Positions 43,745-53,346 of a stretch of DNA of 64,000 nt are shown piece by piece; within the stretch, counting starts at the first letter, position 1, and each line of letters opens with the position of its first letter. The notes under the pieces are model-generated. The model was not told the origin of the DNA and searched no databases. It was given only the letters and a program-made list of their open reading frames with translations. The DNA is from Kribbella solani (GTDB lineage: Bacteria > Actinomycetota > Actinomycetes > Propionibacteriales > Kribbellaceae). A program made the translations under genes and the position numbers. The stretch is from assembly GCF_014205295.1 (NCBI RefSeq), contig NZ_JACHNF010000001.1, positions 2,232,001 through 2,296,000 of the forward strand, read 5' to 3'.

Positions 43745-45097
43745 TCAGCGTTGAGGCCGGTATGTTGCGAGTGCGTTCCAAAGTCCCGCTTCACTCAGGC
43801 CGGTGCGGCTCTGCAGGATACGATCGCGGGCAGCTTGGTCCGTACCGTTACGTGCCAGGTCCTCGTACAGTTCCTCGATCCGGCCGAGACCAAACCGTTG
43901 TACCAGGTAGCGCACGGCGATCCAGCTGACCCCGTAGACGTCGGCCGAGTTCTGGTAGAAGCCGGCGTCGGTCGGCAGCGCGGTCAGCTGCGGCAGCGCG
44001 TCGTCGATCACCTCTTGCTCCCACTTGCCGACGCCGGCCGGTCCGCTGAGTGCCTCGATCCCCCGCCAGGACACGTATTCCGCCGCGCCTTCGGCCAGCC
44101 ACAGCGGTTCGTACCCGCCGAGGTCCGCGGTGGCGACATGGGTGATCTCGTGGGAGAGAAGTATCTCGTCGACCCGGTCCCGCTCGTTCGGGTTGACCAC
44201 AATGTAGCCGCCGGCAACAGTTCCGTCGGCGGTGTCCTGACCGGGGAGCGAGGAGAACGTCGATCCGGTACTGGCCGCCGACTCGATGTCCTCATCGGCG
44301 AACCGCGCGTCCCGGACGTCGGTGTCGTCGAGTGCGATCACGAACACCGACCCGGCCCACTTCCGCGGCCAGTACGCGGCCACTTCGGCAATGCCTTCCT
44401 TCGCTGCCGCGACGATCGCCCGGCCGCGCTTGGTGTCGCCCTTCTCGACCACGACCAGCACCCGCGGCCCGCGCTGCACCTCGATCCGGCCCAGGTCCCA
44501 CGCCTCGCGATGCGCGCCCGGGCCGAGGTCGGTGTCGAGCTCGTTGTCGGCCGTCAGCAGCCAGTGCCCGTCCCGGGCGACGAACGTGTACCCGAGCTCG
44601 GTCGTCACCGGCACGTGATCGACCTTCGGAATCTGGTACCGCATCAAGATCCGGACCAGGTACGTCGTACGCCCGTGGGCCTTCATGATGGCCGGGTTGA
44701 ACCGCTCCTCGGCCTGGCTGTACCCGAGCTCGGTGAAGCCGATCTCCATCAGGTTCGCGAACAGGATCTTCTGCGCGGCGCGGAGCTTCGCGTTCGCCGG
44801 GTCCACGTCGGCCAGGAACATCGCCTCGTCGCCGGTCAGCACGGCCTGCGCGCGCCGGATCAGGATCGTGTCGATGGCAACCCGGCGGGCGGCGATCGCG
44901 GTGGCCAGGCGGGACGGCTTCGAAGTGGTCGACGGGGCCGGCGTGGGCGTCGCGGTGGCCGTCCGGGCGCGCGCGTCCTGCTGCCGGTCTTCAACGGTGT
45001 AAACCACTCCGCCCGAGACCAGCGCGACCGCCAGCAGCAGCCCCAGCCAGCGGCGGGGTCCGTGCGTGGGCGCGGATCTGGGCGTGTTAATGCTCAC
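43745..45097 (-). CDS. Membrane-anchored HExxH metallopeptidase-like protein (paralogue 2)
   Basis: 450 residues. A transmembrane anchor at about 15-35 (WLGLLLAVALVSGGVVY) is followed by a Thr/Pro/Ala-rich linker (about 43-62). The conserved domain then has RRAQAVLTGDEAMFLADVDP, LGYTFVARDGHWLL, GPRVLVVVEKG and the zinc site H316-E317-x2-H320 (HEITHVATA) with E336 in AEGAAEYV. GTG 45097, after GGAGGG, is preferred over the longer frame. It is closely related to the genes at 40839 and 45163. Confidence 0.78.
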   Translation of the reverse strand: MSINTPRSAPTHGPRRWLGLLLAVALVSGGVVYTVEDRQQDARARTATATPTPAPSTTSKPSRLATAIAARRVAIDTILIRRAQAVLTGDEAMFLADVDPANAKLRAAQKILFANLMEIGFTELGYSQAEERFNPAIMKAHGRTTYLVRILMRYQIPKVDHVPVTTELGYTFVARDGHWLLTADNELDTDLGPGAHREAWDLGRIEVQRGPRVLVVVEKGDTKRGRAIVAAAKEGIAEVAAYWPRKWAGSVFVIALDDTDVRDARFADEDIESAASTGSTFSSLPGQDTADGTVAGGYIVVNPNERDRVDEILLSHEITHVATADLGGYEPLWLAEGAAEYVSWRGIEALSGPAGVGKWEQEVIDDALPQLTALPTDAGFYQNSADVYGVSWIAVRYLVQRFGLGRIEELYEDLARNGTDQAARDRILQSRTGLSEAGLWNALATYRPQR

Positions 45098-45162
45098 TTC
45101 GGGTCGTTCCCTCCGAGTACCCGATGGTCGCAGCCGGGCCACCCTACTCGACCGCCGCGCGT

Positions 45163-46497
45163 TCAGGCTGCCGCGGCAGCCTGCAGCGCGCGGAAAAGTC
45201 CGGCTTCGGTCAGGCCGAGATGCTCGGTCATGATCCGGTCCCGTTGCTGCTGCGTCGTGCCGAGCGCGGCCAGCTCGCGGTACAGGGTGCCGACCTCCGT
45301 ACCCCCGAACCGGCTGAAGAGGTAGTCGAGCGCCAGCCAGGACAGCGGGTACGAGCTGTCGGCCTGGTCGAAGAACGTCGCGTCCGCGGGCAGGCTCTTC
45401 GCCTTGGCCAGGTACTTGGTCCGGACATCCAGCTTGTACTGGGCCAGGGCCAGCGGTTTCGCGCCGTCCATCGGCAGGAACTCGATGTACGTCGCGGCGC
45501 CCTCGACCAGCCAGCGCGGCGCGTACGGCCCGTACGGCGCGGTCGCCACATGGGTGAACTCGTGCGCCATCGTCCGCGCGTCGACCTTGTCCCGGTTGCG
45601 CGGGTTCACCACCACGTACGAGTCGGCGCGCTCCCCCGCGCCGGTCACTTCACCGGGCAGCGTGCGGTACACGAACGTCGCCATCGCCAGCGCGTCCTCG
45701 GCGTTCTTCGGCTGACTGTAGTCGGCGCCACGGACAATCTTGCTGTCCAGCGCGATCACGACGCCGGAACCATTCCAGCCGCCCGGCCAGCTCTTCGACA
45801 CGGCCTTCACCGCGCTGACCGACATCGTCACCAGCCGGTCCGCGAGTGCCTCCTGCCCCTTGTCCACGACTACCAGGACGCGGGGCGCGCGCTTCACCAG
45901 TACGAGACCCTCGTCCCACGCCTCCTGATGCGACCCGCGCGGGAGACGCTTGTCGAGATCGGAGTCGGAGACCAGCATCCAGGTGCCGTTCGGCCGCTGG
46001 GTAAAGGTGTAGCCGAGCATGGCGCGTACGGGCACCAGGTCGATACCGCTGATCTGGTACGTCATCGCGACCGCCACCAAGTAGGTCGACGGGCCGTACT
46101 TCTGGGTGATGCCGTCGTCGTACTGCTGGCCGAGCTGCTGGTACGCGAGCTTGGCGAAACCGAACAGGCGAAGGTTCGTGTACAGGGTCTGCTGACGGCT
46201 GACGAGATCGGCGTCACCGGGATCGACGTCGGCCAGGAACTCCTTCACGTTGCCGCTCAGCACAGCCTGGGCACGCCGTTTCAGCACCTGGTCCACGGCG
46301 GCCGCGCGGGCAGCCAGGTCGACACTTGGCGTACCCGCCGCGGCATTCGCCGTACCGTCCGAGTGGTCGGTGGAGTGATGCAGCGCGAGCCCGCCGGCGA
46401 CCGCGGCCGCCACCAGGACCAGCGAAATCAGCACCGGCCAGACCCGCGACCGGCGCCGCGCGGACGCATGCCTGCTGTGCCGACCTGCCTCCGCCAC
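45163..46497 (-). CDS. Membrane-anchored HExxH metallopeptidase-like protein (paralogue 3)
   Basis: 444 residues. A basic N-terminus (ASARRRSR) precedes a membrane anchor at about 20-39 (WPVLISLVLVAAAVAGGLAL), indicating an N-in topology. The extracytoplasmic part has the paralogue blocks RRAQAVLSGNVKEFLADVDP, LGYTFTQRPNGTWML and RVLVVVDKG, and the zinc site H312-E313-x2-H316 (HEFTHVATA) with E332 in VEGAATYI. It begins 20 nt after the dxs stop and is probably in the dxs transcript. GTG 46497 is the start used. Confidence 0.78.
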   Translation of the reverse strand: MAEAGRHSRHASARRRSRVWPVLISLVLVAAAVAGGLALHHSTDHSDGTANAAAGTPSVDLAARAAAVDQVLKRRAQAVLSGNVKEFLADVDPGDADLVSRQQTLYTNLRLFGFAKLAYQQLGQQYDDGITQKYGPSTYLVAVAMTYQISGIDLVPVRAMLGYTFTQRPNGTWMLVSDSDLDKRLPRGSHQEAWDEGLVLVKRAPRVLVVVDKGQEALADRLVTMSVSAVKAVSKSWPGGWNGSGVVIALDSKIVRGADYSQPKNAEDALAMATFVYRTLPGEVTGAGERADSYVVVNPRNRDKVDARTMAHEFTHVATAPYGPYAPRWLVEGAATYIEFLPMDGAKPLALAQYKLDVRTKYLAKAKSLPADATFFDQADSSYPLSWLALDYLFSRFGGTEVGTLYRELAALGTTQQQRDRIMTEHLGLTEAGLFRALQAAAAA

Positions 46498-46517
46498 GAC
46501 TCCCGTCCAGTACCGGG

Positions 46518-48407
46518 CTAGGCGTTACTCTGGCTCTGGTGGCCGCTGGCCGACTCGTTCAGCGCGTCGCCGTGCTGTTGTGTCATCAGTTCGGTGATCT
46601 CGCGGGCCAGCTCCTGACCGGTCAGACCGATCTGCTGCAGCACTGCAGCGCGCTTGGCGTGATCGAGGAACTGCTGCGGGATGCCGAAGTCGCGCACCGG
46701 CGTCTGAACACCGGCGTCGCGAAGCGCCTGCGCGATCATCGAACCGCACCCGCCGGCGCGGCCGTTGTCCTCGATCGTGACCAGCAGCTTGAACTTCCCG
46801 GCCAGCTCGACCAGCGCCGGATCGACCGGCTTCACCCAGCGCGGGTCGACCACGGTGACGCCGAAACCGTGCTGCTCGAGGCGCTGCCCGACATCCATCG
46901 CGGTCGCCGCCATCGCGCCGATCCCGACCAGCAGTACATCGTTACCGGAGCGCTTCAGTACATCGGCCGCACCGACGCGGTCGATCGCGTCGATGTCCGG
47001 GAACACCTCGCCCTTCGCGTACCGCAGCGCGGTCGGTCCATCCATCTCGACGGCCTCGGCGAGCAGCTCCTCGACCCGCTTGCCGTCCCGCGGCGCGGCC
47101 AGCCGGAGACCGGGCACGGTCTGCAGGATCGACATGTCCCACATGCCGTTGTGGCTCGGACCGTCGTCACCGGTAACACCGGCCCGGTCGAGTACGAAGG
47201 TGACGCCGCACTTGTGCAGCGCGACATCCAGCAGCAGTTGGTCGAACGCGCGGTTCATGAACGTGGCGTACAGGCAGACGACCGGGTGCAGACCACCGAT
47301 CGCCAGGCCGGCCGCGCTCGTGACCGCGTGCTGCTCGGCGATACCGACATCGAAAGTCCGGTCCGGGAACTCCTTCGAGAACGCGTGCAGGCCGGTCGGG
47401 TGCAGCATCGCCGCGGTGATCGCGACCACGTCCTGCCGGCGGTGGCCGATCCGGACCAGCTCGTCGGAGAACACGTCGGTCCAGCCGCGCGGCTTGTTCG
47501 CCGGGCGGATCTGGTGGAAGTTGTCCTCCTCGTCCTGCTCGGCCGCGAGGTACCCGAAGCCCTTCTTCGTCACCGCGTGCACGATCACCGGGCCGCCGAA
47601 GGACTTCGCCTTCCGCAGCGCGTCCTCCATCGCCACCCGGTCGTGCCCGGCGACCGGGCCGATGTACTTCAGGCCGAGATCCTCGAACATGCCCTGCGGG
47701 GCGAGCATGTCCTTCAGGCCCTTCTTCACCCCGTGCAGCACCTCGTACATCGGCGGTCCGACATACGGCGTACGCGCCATGTTCTTCTTGATCAGGTCGA
47801 GGACCTTCTCGTACCGCGGGTTGGTGCGCAGGCTGGTCAGGTGCGTCGCCAGGCCGCCGACGGTGTCGCTGTACGACCGGCCGTTGTCGTTGACGATGAT
47901 GACCAGCTTCAGGTCCTTCGCGGCGGCGATGTTGTTCAGCGCCTCCCAGGCCATCCCGCCGGTCAGACCGCCGTCGCCGATCAGCGCGACCACATGCCGG
48001 TCCTCGCCACGCAGCCGGTACGCCTTGGCCAGCCCGTCCGCGTACGACAGCGCGGTCGAGGCGTGGCTGTTCTCGATCACGTCGTGCTCGGACTCGGCCT
48101 GGTTCGGGTAGCCGGACAGGCCGCCCTCCTGACGCAACGTGCTGAACTCCGGCGCCCGGCCGGTGACCAGCTTGTGTACGTACGCCTGGTGGCCGACGTC
48201 GTAGAGCAACCGGTCCCGGGGCGAGTCGAACACGCGGTGCATCGCCAGCGTGATCTCCACCATGCCGAGGTTCGGACCCAGGTGACCGCCGGTCCGGGAC
48301 ACGGTCTCGACCAGCACATCCCGGATCTCCGCCGCAAGATCGGTGAGCTGCTCATCAGTCAGCTTCTTCAGGTCCGCCGGACCTTCTACCGCCTCCAGCA
48401 CGCGCAT
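46518..48407 (-). CDS. dxs: 1-deoxy-D-xylulose-5-phosphate synthase
   Basis: Thiamine-diphosphate transketolase-like enzyme making DXP from pyruvate and glyceraldehyde-3-phosphate, the entry to MEP isoprenoid synthesis. The 629-residue protein has [12 protein letters not shown], the ThDP/Mg site [25 protein letters not shown], and [23 protein letters not shown] precedes the ATG. On the minus strand a -10 TAGACT lies about 36 nt upstream of the start. It leads a five-gene run with the three HExxH paralogues and the permease. Confidence 0.96.
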   Translation of the reverse strand: MRVLEAVEGPADLKKLTDEQLTDLAAEIRDVLVETVSRTGGHLGPNLGMVEITLAMHRVFDSPRDRLLYDVGHQAYVHKLVTGRAPEFSTLRQEGGLSGYPNQAESEHDVIENSHASTALSYADGLAKAYRLRGEDRHVVALIGDGGLTGGMAWEALNNIAAAKDLKLVIIVNDNGRSYSDTVGGLATHLTSLRTNPRYEKVLDLIKKNMARTPYVGPPMYEVLHGVKKGLKDMLAPQGMFEDLGLKYIGPVAGHDRVAMEDALRKAKSFGGPVIVHAVTKKGFGYLAAEQDEEDNFHQIRPANKPRGWTDVFSDELVRIGHRRQDVVAITAAMLHPTGLHAFSKEFPDRTFDVGIAEQHAVTSAAGLAIGGLHPVVCLYATFMNRAFDQLLLDVALHKCGVTFVLDRAGVTGDDGPSHNGMWDMSILQTVPGLRLAAPRDGKRVEELLAEAVEMDGPTALRYAKGEVFPDIDAIDRVGAADVLKRSGNDVLLVGIGAMAATAMDVGQRLEQHGFGVTVVDPRWVKPVDPALVELAGKFKLLVTIEDNGRAGGCGSMIAQALRDAGVQTPVRDFGIPQQFLDHAKRAAVLQQIGLTGQELAREITELMTQQHGDALNESASGHQSQSNA

Positions 48408-48442
48408 CGAGCTCCTCCCGCCGGGTCGTCCTCGAATGCTTG

Positions 48443-48448
48443 AGTCTA
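48443..48448 (-). promoter_or_regulatory. Candidate dxs -10 box
   Basis: TAGACT on the minus strand, about 36 nt upstream of the dxs ATG. The expected -35 position (TCGGGA) is weak. The leader would be about 30 nt and carries a clear Shine-Dalgarno sequence. Confidence 0.35.
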
Positions 48449-48564
48449 TGCACGGCCCGCCCGGATCCCGAACTCGGCCACGGCACGCTGTGGATAACTT
48501 GGTGTCTCACTGGTCAGGACGCGCGCCGCGACCGGCCGGTTCGGGGCCGGCCGCCTCTTTCACT

Positions 48565-48570
48565 TAGGGT
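48565..48570 (+). promoter_or_regulatory. Candidate -10 box for leaderless DUF402 gene
   Basis: TAGGGT ends 6 nt before ATG 48577 and no Shine-Dalgarno sequence is present. Confidence 0.4.
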
Positions 48571-48576
48571 AACCGC

Positions 48577-49083
48577 ATGGAGATGGTGACGACGCTGTTC
48601 CGCAAGTACGACGGACAGCCGCACCGCCTGGTCGAAGCGATCCGGCTCGGCGAGGACGAACACGGCCTCTGGGTAGGCTCCCTCCCCGGCACCCGCGGCC
48701 AGCGCGCCGACGGCAGCTGGACCACCATCGACCACCACCGGGTACGCCTGTTCCCACACGGCCAGTGGTGGAGCGCCCTGTTCAACGACACCCCCCACCA
48801 GACCGCCATCTACTGCGACATCACCATGCCCGCCGAATTCGGCGTCGACACGGTCACCGCCGTAGACCTGGACCTGGACATCCGCCTCCTGCGCGACGGC
48901 ACCGTACACGTCATGGACGAAGACGAATTCAGGGAACACCAGCTCCGCTACAACTACCCACCCCAAATAGTCGCCACCGCCCGCGCAGTCTGCGACCACC
49001 TGGCCACCACAATCACCACCACAGAACCCTTCACCACCGCCTACAAGCCCTACCTAGCCCAAATCCACACCCTCAGCACCTGA
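48577..49083 (+). CDS. DUF402 domain protein (copy 1)
   Basis: 168 residues of the DUF402/FomD-like fold. FPHGQWWSALFNDTPHQTAIYCDITMP and VDLDLDIRLLRDGTVHVMDEDEFREH contain the acidic residues that bind divalent metal and phosphate in this family, whose studied members are nucleoside di- or triphosphate phosphohydrolases. The substrate is unknown. Codons end mostly in C. A paralogue starts 180 nt downstream. ATG 48577 follows a -10-like hexamer at leaderless spacing. Confidence 0.85.
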   Translation: MEMVTTLFRKYDGQPHRLVEAIRLGEDEHGLWVGSLPGTRGQRADGSWTTIDHHRVRLFPHGQWWSALFNDTPHQTAIYCDITMPAEFGVDTVTAVDLDLDIRLLRDGTVHVMDEDEFREHQLRYNYPPQIVATARAVCDHLATTITTTEPFTTAYKPYLAQIHTLST

Positions 49084-49229
49084 ACGGCCCGCGATCGGCC
49101 CTCGCCGGCTAGGAGCCCCCCTGAACCGGCAAGGACCGACCAATGACGACCCGTGGCCGACACCTCACCCATGCTCCGCCACCCCCGTCACCCGGTCCAC
49201 ACCCATCCGCGAAGTTGCACGAACCTGCA

Positions 49230-49255
49230 GTCACGCACCCGTGACGGGATAGGTT
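49230..49255 (+). promoter_or_regulatory. Promoter region of the second DUF402 gene
   Basis: TAGGTT (49250-49255) ends 7 nt before ATG 49263, with no Shine-Dalgarno sequence. Just upstream, GTCACG (49230-49235) and CGTGAC (49240-49245) form an inverted repeat with a 4-nt spacer, a possible operator. Confidence 0.4.
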
Positions 49256-49262
49256 GGCAGCC

Positions 49263-49757
49263 ATGCGGGATGTTCGGGTGGTTTATCGGAAGTTTGACGA
49301 GAAGCTGCACTGGCATCAGTGGATGCGGTATTTGGGGGAGGATGGGTACGGGGTTTGGCTGGGGGCGCCGGGTGGGGCGGTTTCGCAGCGGGGGGATGAG
49401 CCGGAGGTTACGCAGGAGCAGGCTCATGTGCAGTTGTTTCCGCGGGGGAAGTGGTTCACGGCGATCTTCAACGACGAGCCGCGGTACACCGAGATTTACG
49501 TGGATGTCACCACGCCGGTGGAGTTTTCGGATGATGTGGTGACGATGATCGACCTCGACCTGGACGTGATCAAGCGCCGGGACGGGACGGTGTTCATCGA
49601 CGACGAGGACGAGTTCGCGGAGCATCAGGTGAAGTACGGGTATCCGGCCGAGGTGATCGTCACCGCGCGGCAGACCTGTGACTGGCTGGTGGGCGCGGTG
49701 TCGACGGAAGAGCCGTTCCTGTCGGTTTACAAGACCTATCTCGACAAGGTTCGCTGA
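49263..49757 (+). CDS. DUF402 domain protein (copy 2)
   Basis: 164 residues, clearly related to the previous gene (LFPRGKWFTAIFNDEPRYTEIYVDV, DLDLDVIKRRDGTVFIDDEDEF). The same acidic motifs suggest a metal-dependent phosphatase-like active site. The coding strand is rich in G-ending codons such as GGG and GTG, unlike the C-ending codons of copy 1, so it may not be a recent duplicate. ATG 49263 follows TAGGTT at leaderless spacing; TTG 49254 is the alternative. Confidence 0.85.
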   Translation: MRDVRVVYRKFDEKLHWHQWMRYLGEDGYGVWLGAPGGAVSQRGDEPEVTQEQAHVQLFPRGKWFTAIFNDEPRYTEIYVDVTTPVEFSDDVVTMIDLDLDVIKRRDGTVFIDDEDEFAEHQVKYGYPAEVIVTARQTCDWLVGAVSTEEPFLSVYKTYLDKVR

Positions 49758-49767
49758 GGCCGGGGTG

Positions 49768-51275
49768 CTACCGAGCCAGGTGTACGCGCAGCGTGCCGTT
49801 TTTGAGCATCAGCATTCCGGGGAGTGGGCCGCGTTGGCCGGCGTACATGTCTGCTACCGGGGCGACCGTGAGGTAAGGTTCTGTCCGGCTGGTACGTCGA
49901 CCGCGATCGCGGGCAGTTCGATGGTCCGGCGTACTCCGCGTGCGGTGTGCTTTTCCCGTAATGGCATTGTGTTGTTCTGAACGACTTTTGCGGTCAGTGC
50001 TGTTTTCCCGACGCTGAGTGCGAAGTAGGCCGCCGACCGCGGGATCACCGTGTACACGTCGGCGGTCACCGTCGGCGTACCGGCGATCGTCAACGGGCCT
50101 TTCGCGATCGGAAGGTTGACGGGCAGGCCGACCCCGGTCGGTACGACGATCTTGCCCAGTGGATAGCGCTTGTTCGCGGTCAGACTGTGTTGCGTCAGGC
50201 AACGACCATTGGCGGTCGACAAGTGGTACGTGCCGAACCCACTCAACCCGGTCGCCTGGTGCAGCAGTTGCAAGCGCATGAACCGGATCGACAAGGCGGA
50301 GAAGTTCGGCGAACCGAGCGCGATCGAACAGGGATCACCGGCCGCCGCATACCCCGGCGGTACGACGGCCGGCAGCGTGTGCCCGCCGTTGTACCCGACG
50401 AGGATCGACTTCGCCCGGGCTCGCGCGGTGAGCGCACGATCGAAGTTCGCGAGCCCCTGGTTCAGGTTGAACAGATTGTCCGGGATCCCCTGCCCAAGCA
50501 GTACGGGTATGTCCAGCCGGCGCCCCTGCTGCACCTGCCAAGCGGGCCCGTTGTGGGCGAAGAACGCGGTCAGGTCGCGGCCCGCCTGCCCGCTCGGCCA
50601 CGCGCCCGTCGCGATCAGCGCGACGAACGCCTTCGACACCGCGGGCGGCAGGTGCGTACCGCCGCCCGCGAACAGGATCGACAGCCACATCGTCCGGGCG
50701 GCCTCCTGCGGCGCGAGGCTCTGCTTGAGGTCCCACCAGGTGATCTCCGGCGCGAGCGCGTCGAACCGGGTCCGGCCGGAGTCGCGCAGCTCGGTGAAAG
50801 CGCCCGCGAACTGGTACCCGCCGCCGTACGAGCCGCCGATCGCCCCGATCAGCGGATCACCCGGTCGTTGCTTCGTCACCCAGTCCAGTCCGGCGACCAG
50901 ATCGACCAGCTTGACCACGTCGCGGCCCTCGTAATCCGGGTTCATCACGTGCGCGACGCCCGTACTCTCGCCGAAACTGCGCTGGTCGAAGCTCAGCACC
51001 CCGAACCCAGCATCCAGCCAGTCCTTGAACGCGGCCGGGTCCTTGGTCCGGCTCCCGCCCCACCCGTGGCTGTGGAAGATCAGGGGTACGGTGTGCCGCG
51101 CCGACGCCCCGGCTGGCTCGAACAGGGTGTAGCAGATCCGCACCGGCGTACTCGACCCAGGCTCCGGCACCGAGTCGACGCAACCGTTGGTGGCCGTACT
51201 GGTCGCGGCGGCCGGAACAACCGGGGTCACCAGCAACGCCACCACACCGAGCAGAGCAAGCACGCGACGCCGCAT
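49768..51275 (-). pseudogene. Secreted CocE-like alpha/beta hydrolase with C-terminal frameshift
   Basis: Signal peptide at 1-24 (VLALLGVVALLVTPVVPAAA), then an alpha/beta-hydrolase core with HSHGWGGSRTKD, FDQRSFGEST and the nucleophile GGSYGGG, as in X-Pro dipeptidyl-peptidase/CocE-like proteins, and a C-terminal beta-sandwich. The main frame stops at 49854 (473 residues). Just before this, near 49876-49885, the next frame continues as YLTVAPVADMYAG and runs 41 more codons to a TAG at 49768. One missing base after AACCT would join them. The core is intact, so the product may still work; sequencing error is not excluded. ATG 51275 fits the signal peptide. Confidence 0.7.
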
Positions 51276-51400
51276 CAGTCACTCCCAGTGATCGATGAAT
51301 CCCGCTTCGCACACGGTAGATGACCGGTACGGCACTGACCAGACCCCGCGATCAGCCGTCGGCGAACCGATGAGCGGAATCCGGCCCACGCTGCGACACT

Positions 51401-53314
51401 GTGGCCGTGCATATCGCGATCGAGGTTGTCGCCCTGGTCGCCGTGGTCGCGGCAGGTGCCGCGCTCGCGCGGCGGATCGGGATCTCGGCACCTTTGCTAC
51501 TCGTGGTGATCGGCGTCGCCGTCTCGTACCTGCCGTTCATCCCGCGAATCCACCTCAGCCCCGAGGTGGTACTGGTCGGGTTCCTGCCACCGCTGCTCTA
51601 CTCGGCCGCGATCAAGACCAGCCTGGTCGACTTCGCCAAGCACCGGCGTTCGATCGGGCTGCTGTCGGTCGGGCTGGTCGCGTTCACCGCGCTCGGGGTC
51701 GGCGTCGTCACCTGGTGGTTGCTGGGCCGGGTCGCGGAGTCGATCGGCCAGGAGCCGCTCCCGTTCTGGGCCGCGTTCGCGATCGGCGCGGTGGTCGCGC
51801 CGCCGGACGCCGTCGCCGCGACCGCGATCGCCAAACGGGTCGGGCTCCCCCGCCGGGTCGTGACGATTCTGGAAGGCGAAAGCCTGCTGAACGACGCGAC
51901 GGCGCTGGTCTGTCTGCGTACGGCGGTAGGGGCCGCACTTGTCGCACCGACCGTGCTGCACGTCGGCCTGGACTTCCTGCGCGCGGCTGGAGGTGGCGTA
52001 CTGATCGGCATCGTGGTGACCTTCGTGCTGGCCAAGATCCGCCGCCGCTTCACCGACCCGGTACTGGACACCACGCTCAGCCTGACCGCGCCCTTCGTCG
52101 CGTACATCGCGGCGGAGAACCACTACGTCCACGCATCCGGCGTACTCGCGGTCGTCGTCACCGGTCTGCTGCTCGGGCACAAGGCGCCGATCATCCAGTC
52201 GGCCAAATCCAGGATGTCGGAGCGGACCAACTGGCGTACGTTCCAGTTCTTGCTGGAGAACACGGTCTTCCTGCTGATCGGACTGCAGACCCGGTGGATT
52301 CTCGACGACCTGTCCGCGAGTCCGCTGCCGACCTGGCTGATCGCCGTCACGACGATCGCGGTGTTCCTCGCGGTGGTGTTGCTGCGGCCGATCTGGGTGA
52401 TCCCGACAACGTTCCTGTCCCGCCGGTTCCTCGGACCGTCGCGGCCCGGGCCGGTGAAGTTCCCGGCGCTGATCGTCGTCTCATGGGCGGGGATGCGCGG
52501 CGTGGTCACGCTGGCCGCGGTTTTCACCCTGCCGGAGAACACCCCGCATCGCGAGGTGCTCGTCTTCATCGCGCTCGCCGTCACCGCCGGCACGCTGCTG
52601 GTCCAGGGCTCCACACTCCCCTGGCTGGTCCGGCGGCTGCGACTGCCCGGGCCGGACCCGGCCGAAGACGCGTTGCAGGAGGCAGCCGTACTGCAAGGTG
52701 CGCACCGGGCCGCGATCGAGCGGCTCGCCGAGGTCAGTACCGCGGACGATCCACCCGCGGTTCTCGACGTACTGCGGCAGCGTGGTGAAGCGCGAGCGCA
52801 GGCCGCGTGGGAACGACTCGGGCGGCCGGAGAGCGAGTACGAAACACCGAGTGAGGCGTACCGGCGGTTGCGGGTCGCGATGCTCGAGGCGGAGCGCGCA
52901 CACATCCTGAAGGTACGCGACGCCGGCCTGGTCGCGGACGAAGTACTGCAGCGGGCGCAGAACGCACTCGACATCGAGGAATCGATCCTGGACCGGGACG
53001 AGGACGACGACGTCGGCGGCCGCTCCGAGAACCTGCGGCCGAAGGTACCGCCGGGCGGAGCGTGCCGGCACCTCGAGGAGGCACCGCTCGTGGTCACGCC
53101 GAACACGCCGGACGGTTGCGAGGAGTGCCTGGCAATCGGTCACGGCTGGGTGCATCTACGGTTGTGTCTCGGCTGCGGCCACGTCGGATGCTGCGACTCG
53201 TCGGAGCTGAAGCACGCGAGCAAGCACCACGACCAGACCAAGCACCCGGTGATGCGCAGCTTCGAACCGGGCGAAACCTGGCGCTGGTGCTTCGTCGACG
53301 AGAAGCTCGGCTAG
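51401..53314 (+). CDS. Na+/H+ antiporter fused to a UBP-type zinc finger
   Basis: 637 residues. The first ~430 form a CPA1/NhaP-type antiporter with about 12 helices and GAVVAPPDAVAATAI, including the paired-Asp-type ion site, and EGESLLNDATALV. A charged helical linker (about 430-550) leads to a C-terminal UBP-type zinc finger (about 560-637) with CEEC, CLGCGHVGCC and a His-rich KHHDQTKH stretch. In eukaryotes this finger binds ubiquitin C-termini; here it may sense or recruit something at the cytoplasmic membrane face. The start is GTG 51401, or GTG 51407. A small GTGTCC/GGACAC hairpin follows the stop. Confidence 0.88.
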   Translation: MAVHIAIEVVALVAVVAAGAALARRIGISAPLLLVVIGVAVSYLPFIPRIHLSPEVVLVGFLPPLLYSAAIKTSLVDFAKHRRSIGLLSVGLVAFTALGVGVVTWWLLGRVAESIGQEPLPFWAAFAIGAVVAPPDAVAATAIAKRVGLPRRVVTILEGESLLNDATALVCLRTAVGAALVAPTVLHVGLDFLRAAGGGVLIGIVVTFVLAKIRRRFTDPVLDTTLSLTAPFVAYIAAENHYVHASGVLAVVVTGLLLGHKAPIIQSAKSRMSERTNWRTFQFLLENTVFLLIGLQTRWILDDLSASPLPTWLIAVTTIAVFLAVVLLRPIWVIPTTFLSRRFLGPSRPGPVKFPALIVVSWAGMRGVVTLAAVFTLPENTPHREVLVFIALAVTAGTLLVQGSTLPWLVRRLRLPGPDPAEDALQEAAVLQGAHRAAIERLAEVSTADDPPAVLDVLRQRGEARAQAAWERLGRPESEYETPSEAYRRLRVAMLEAERAHILKVRDAGLVADEVLQRAQNALDIEESILDRDEDDDVGGRSENLRPKVPPGGACRHLEEAPLVVTPNTPDGCEECLAIGHGWVHLRLCLGCGHVGCCDSSELKHASKHHDQTKHPVMRSFEPGETWRWCFVDEKLG

Positions 53315-53346
53315 TGTCCGGCTCAGGACACGAGGGAGCACTTGAG

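Noticed and set aside
42065..45325. 1086-codon plus-strand frame across the permease and paralogue 2
   Set aside because: Opposite to recognised genes with good ribosome-binding sites; the translation has no domain signal.
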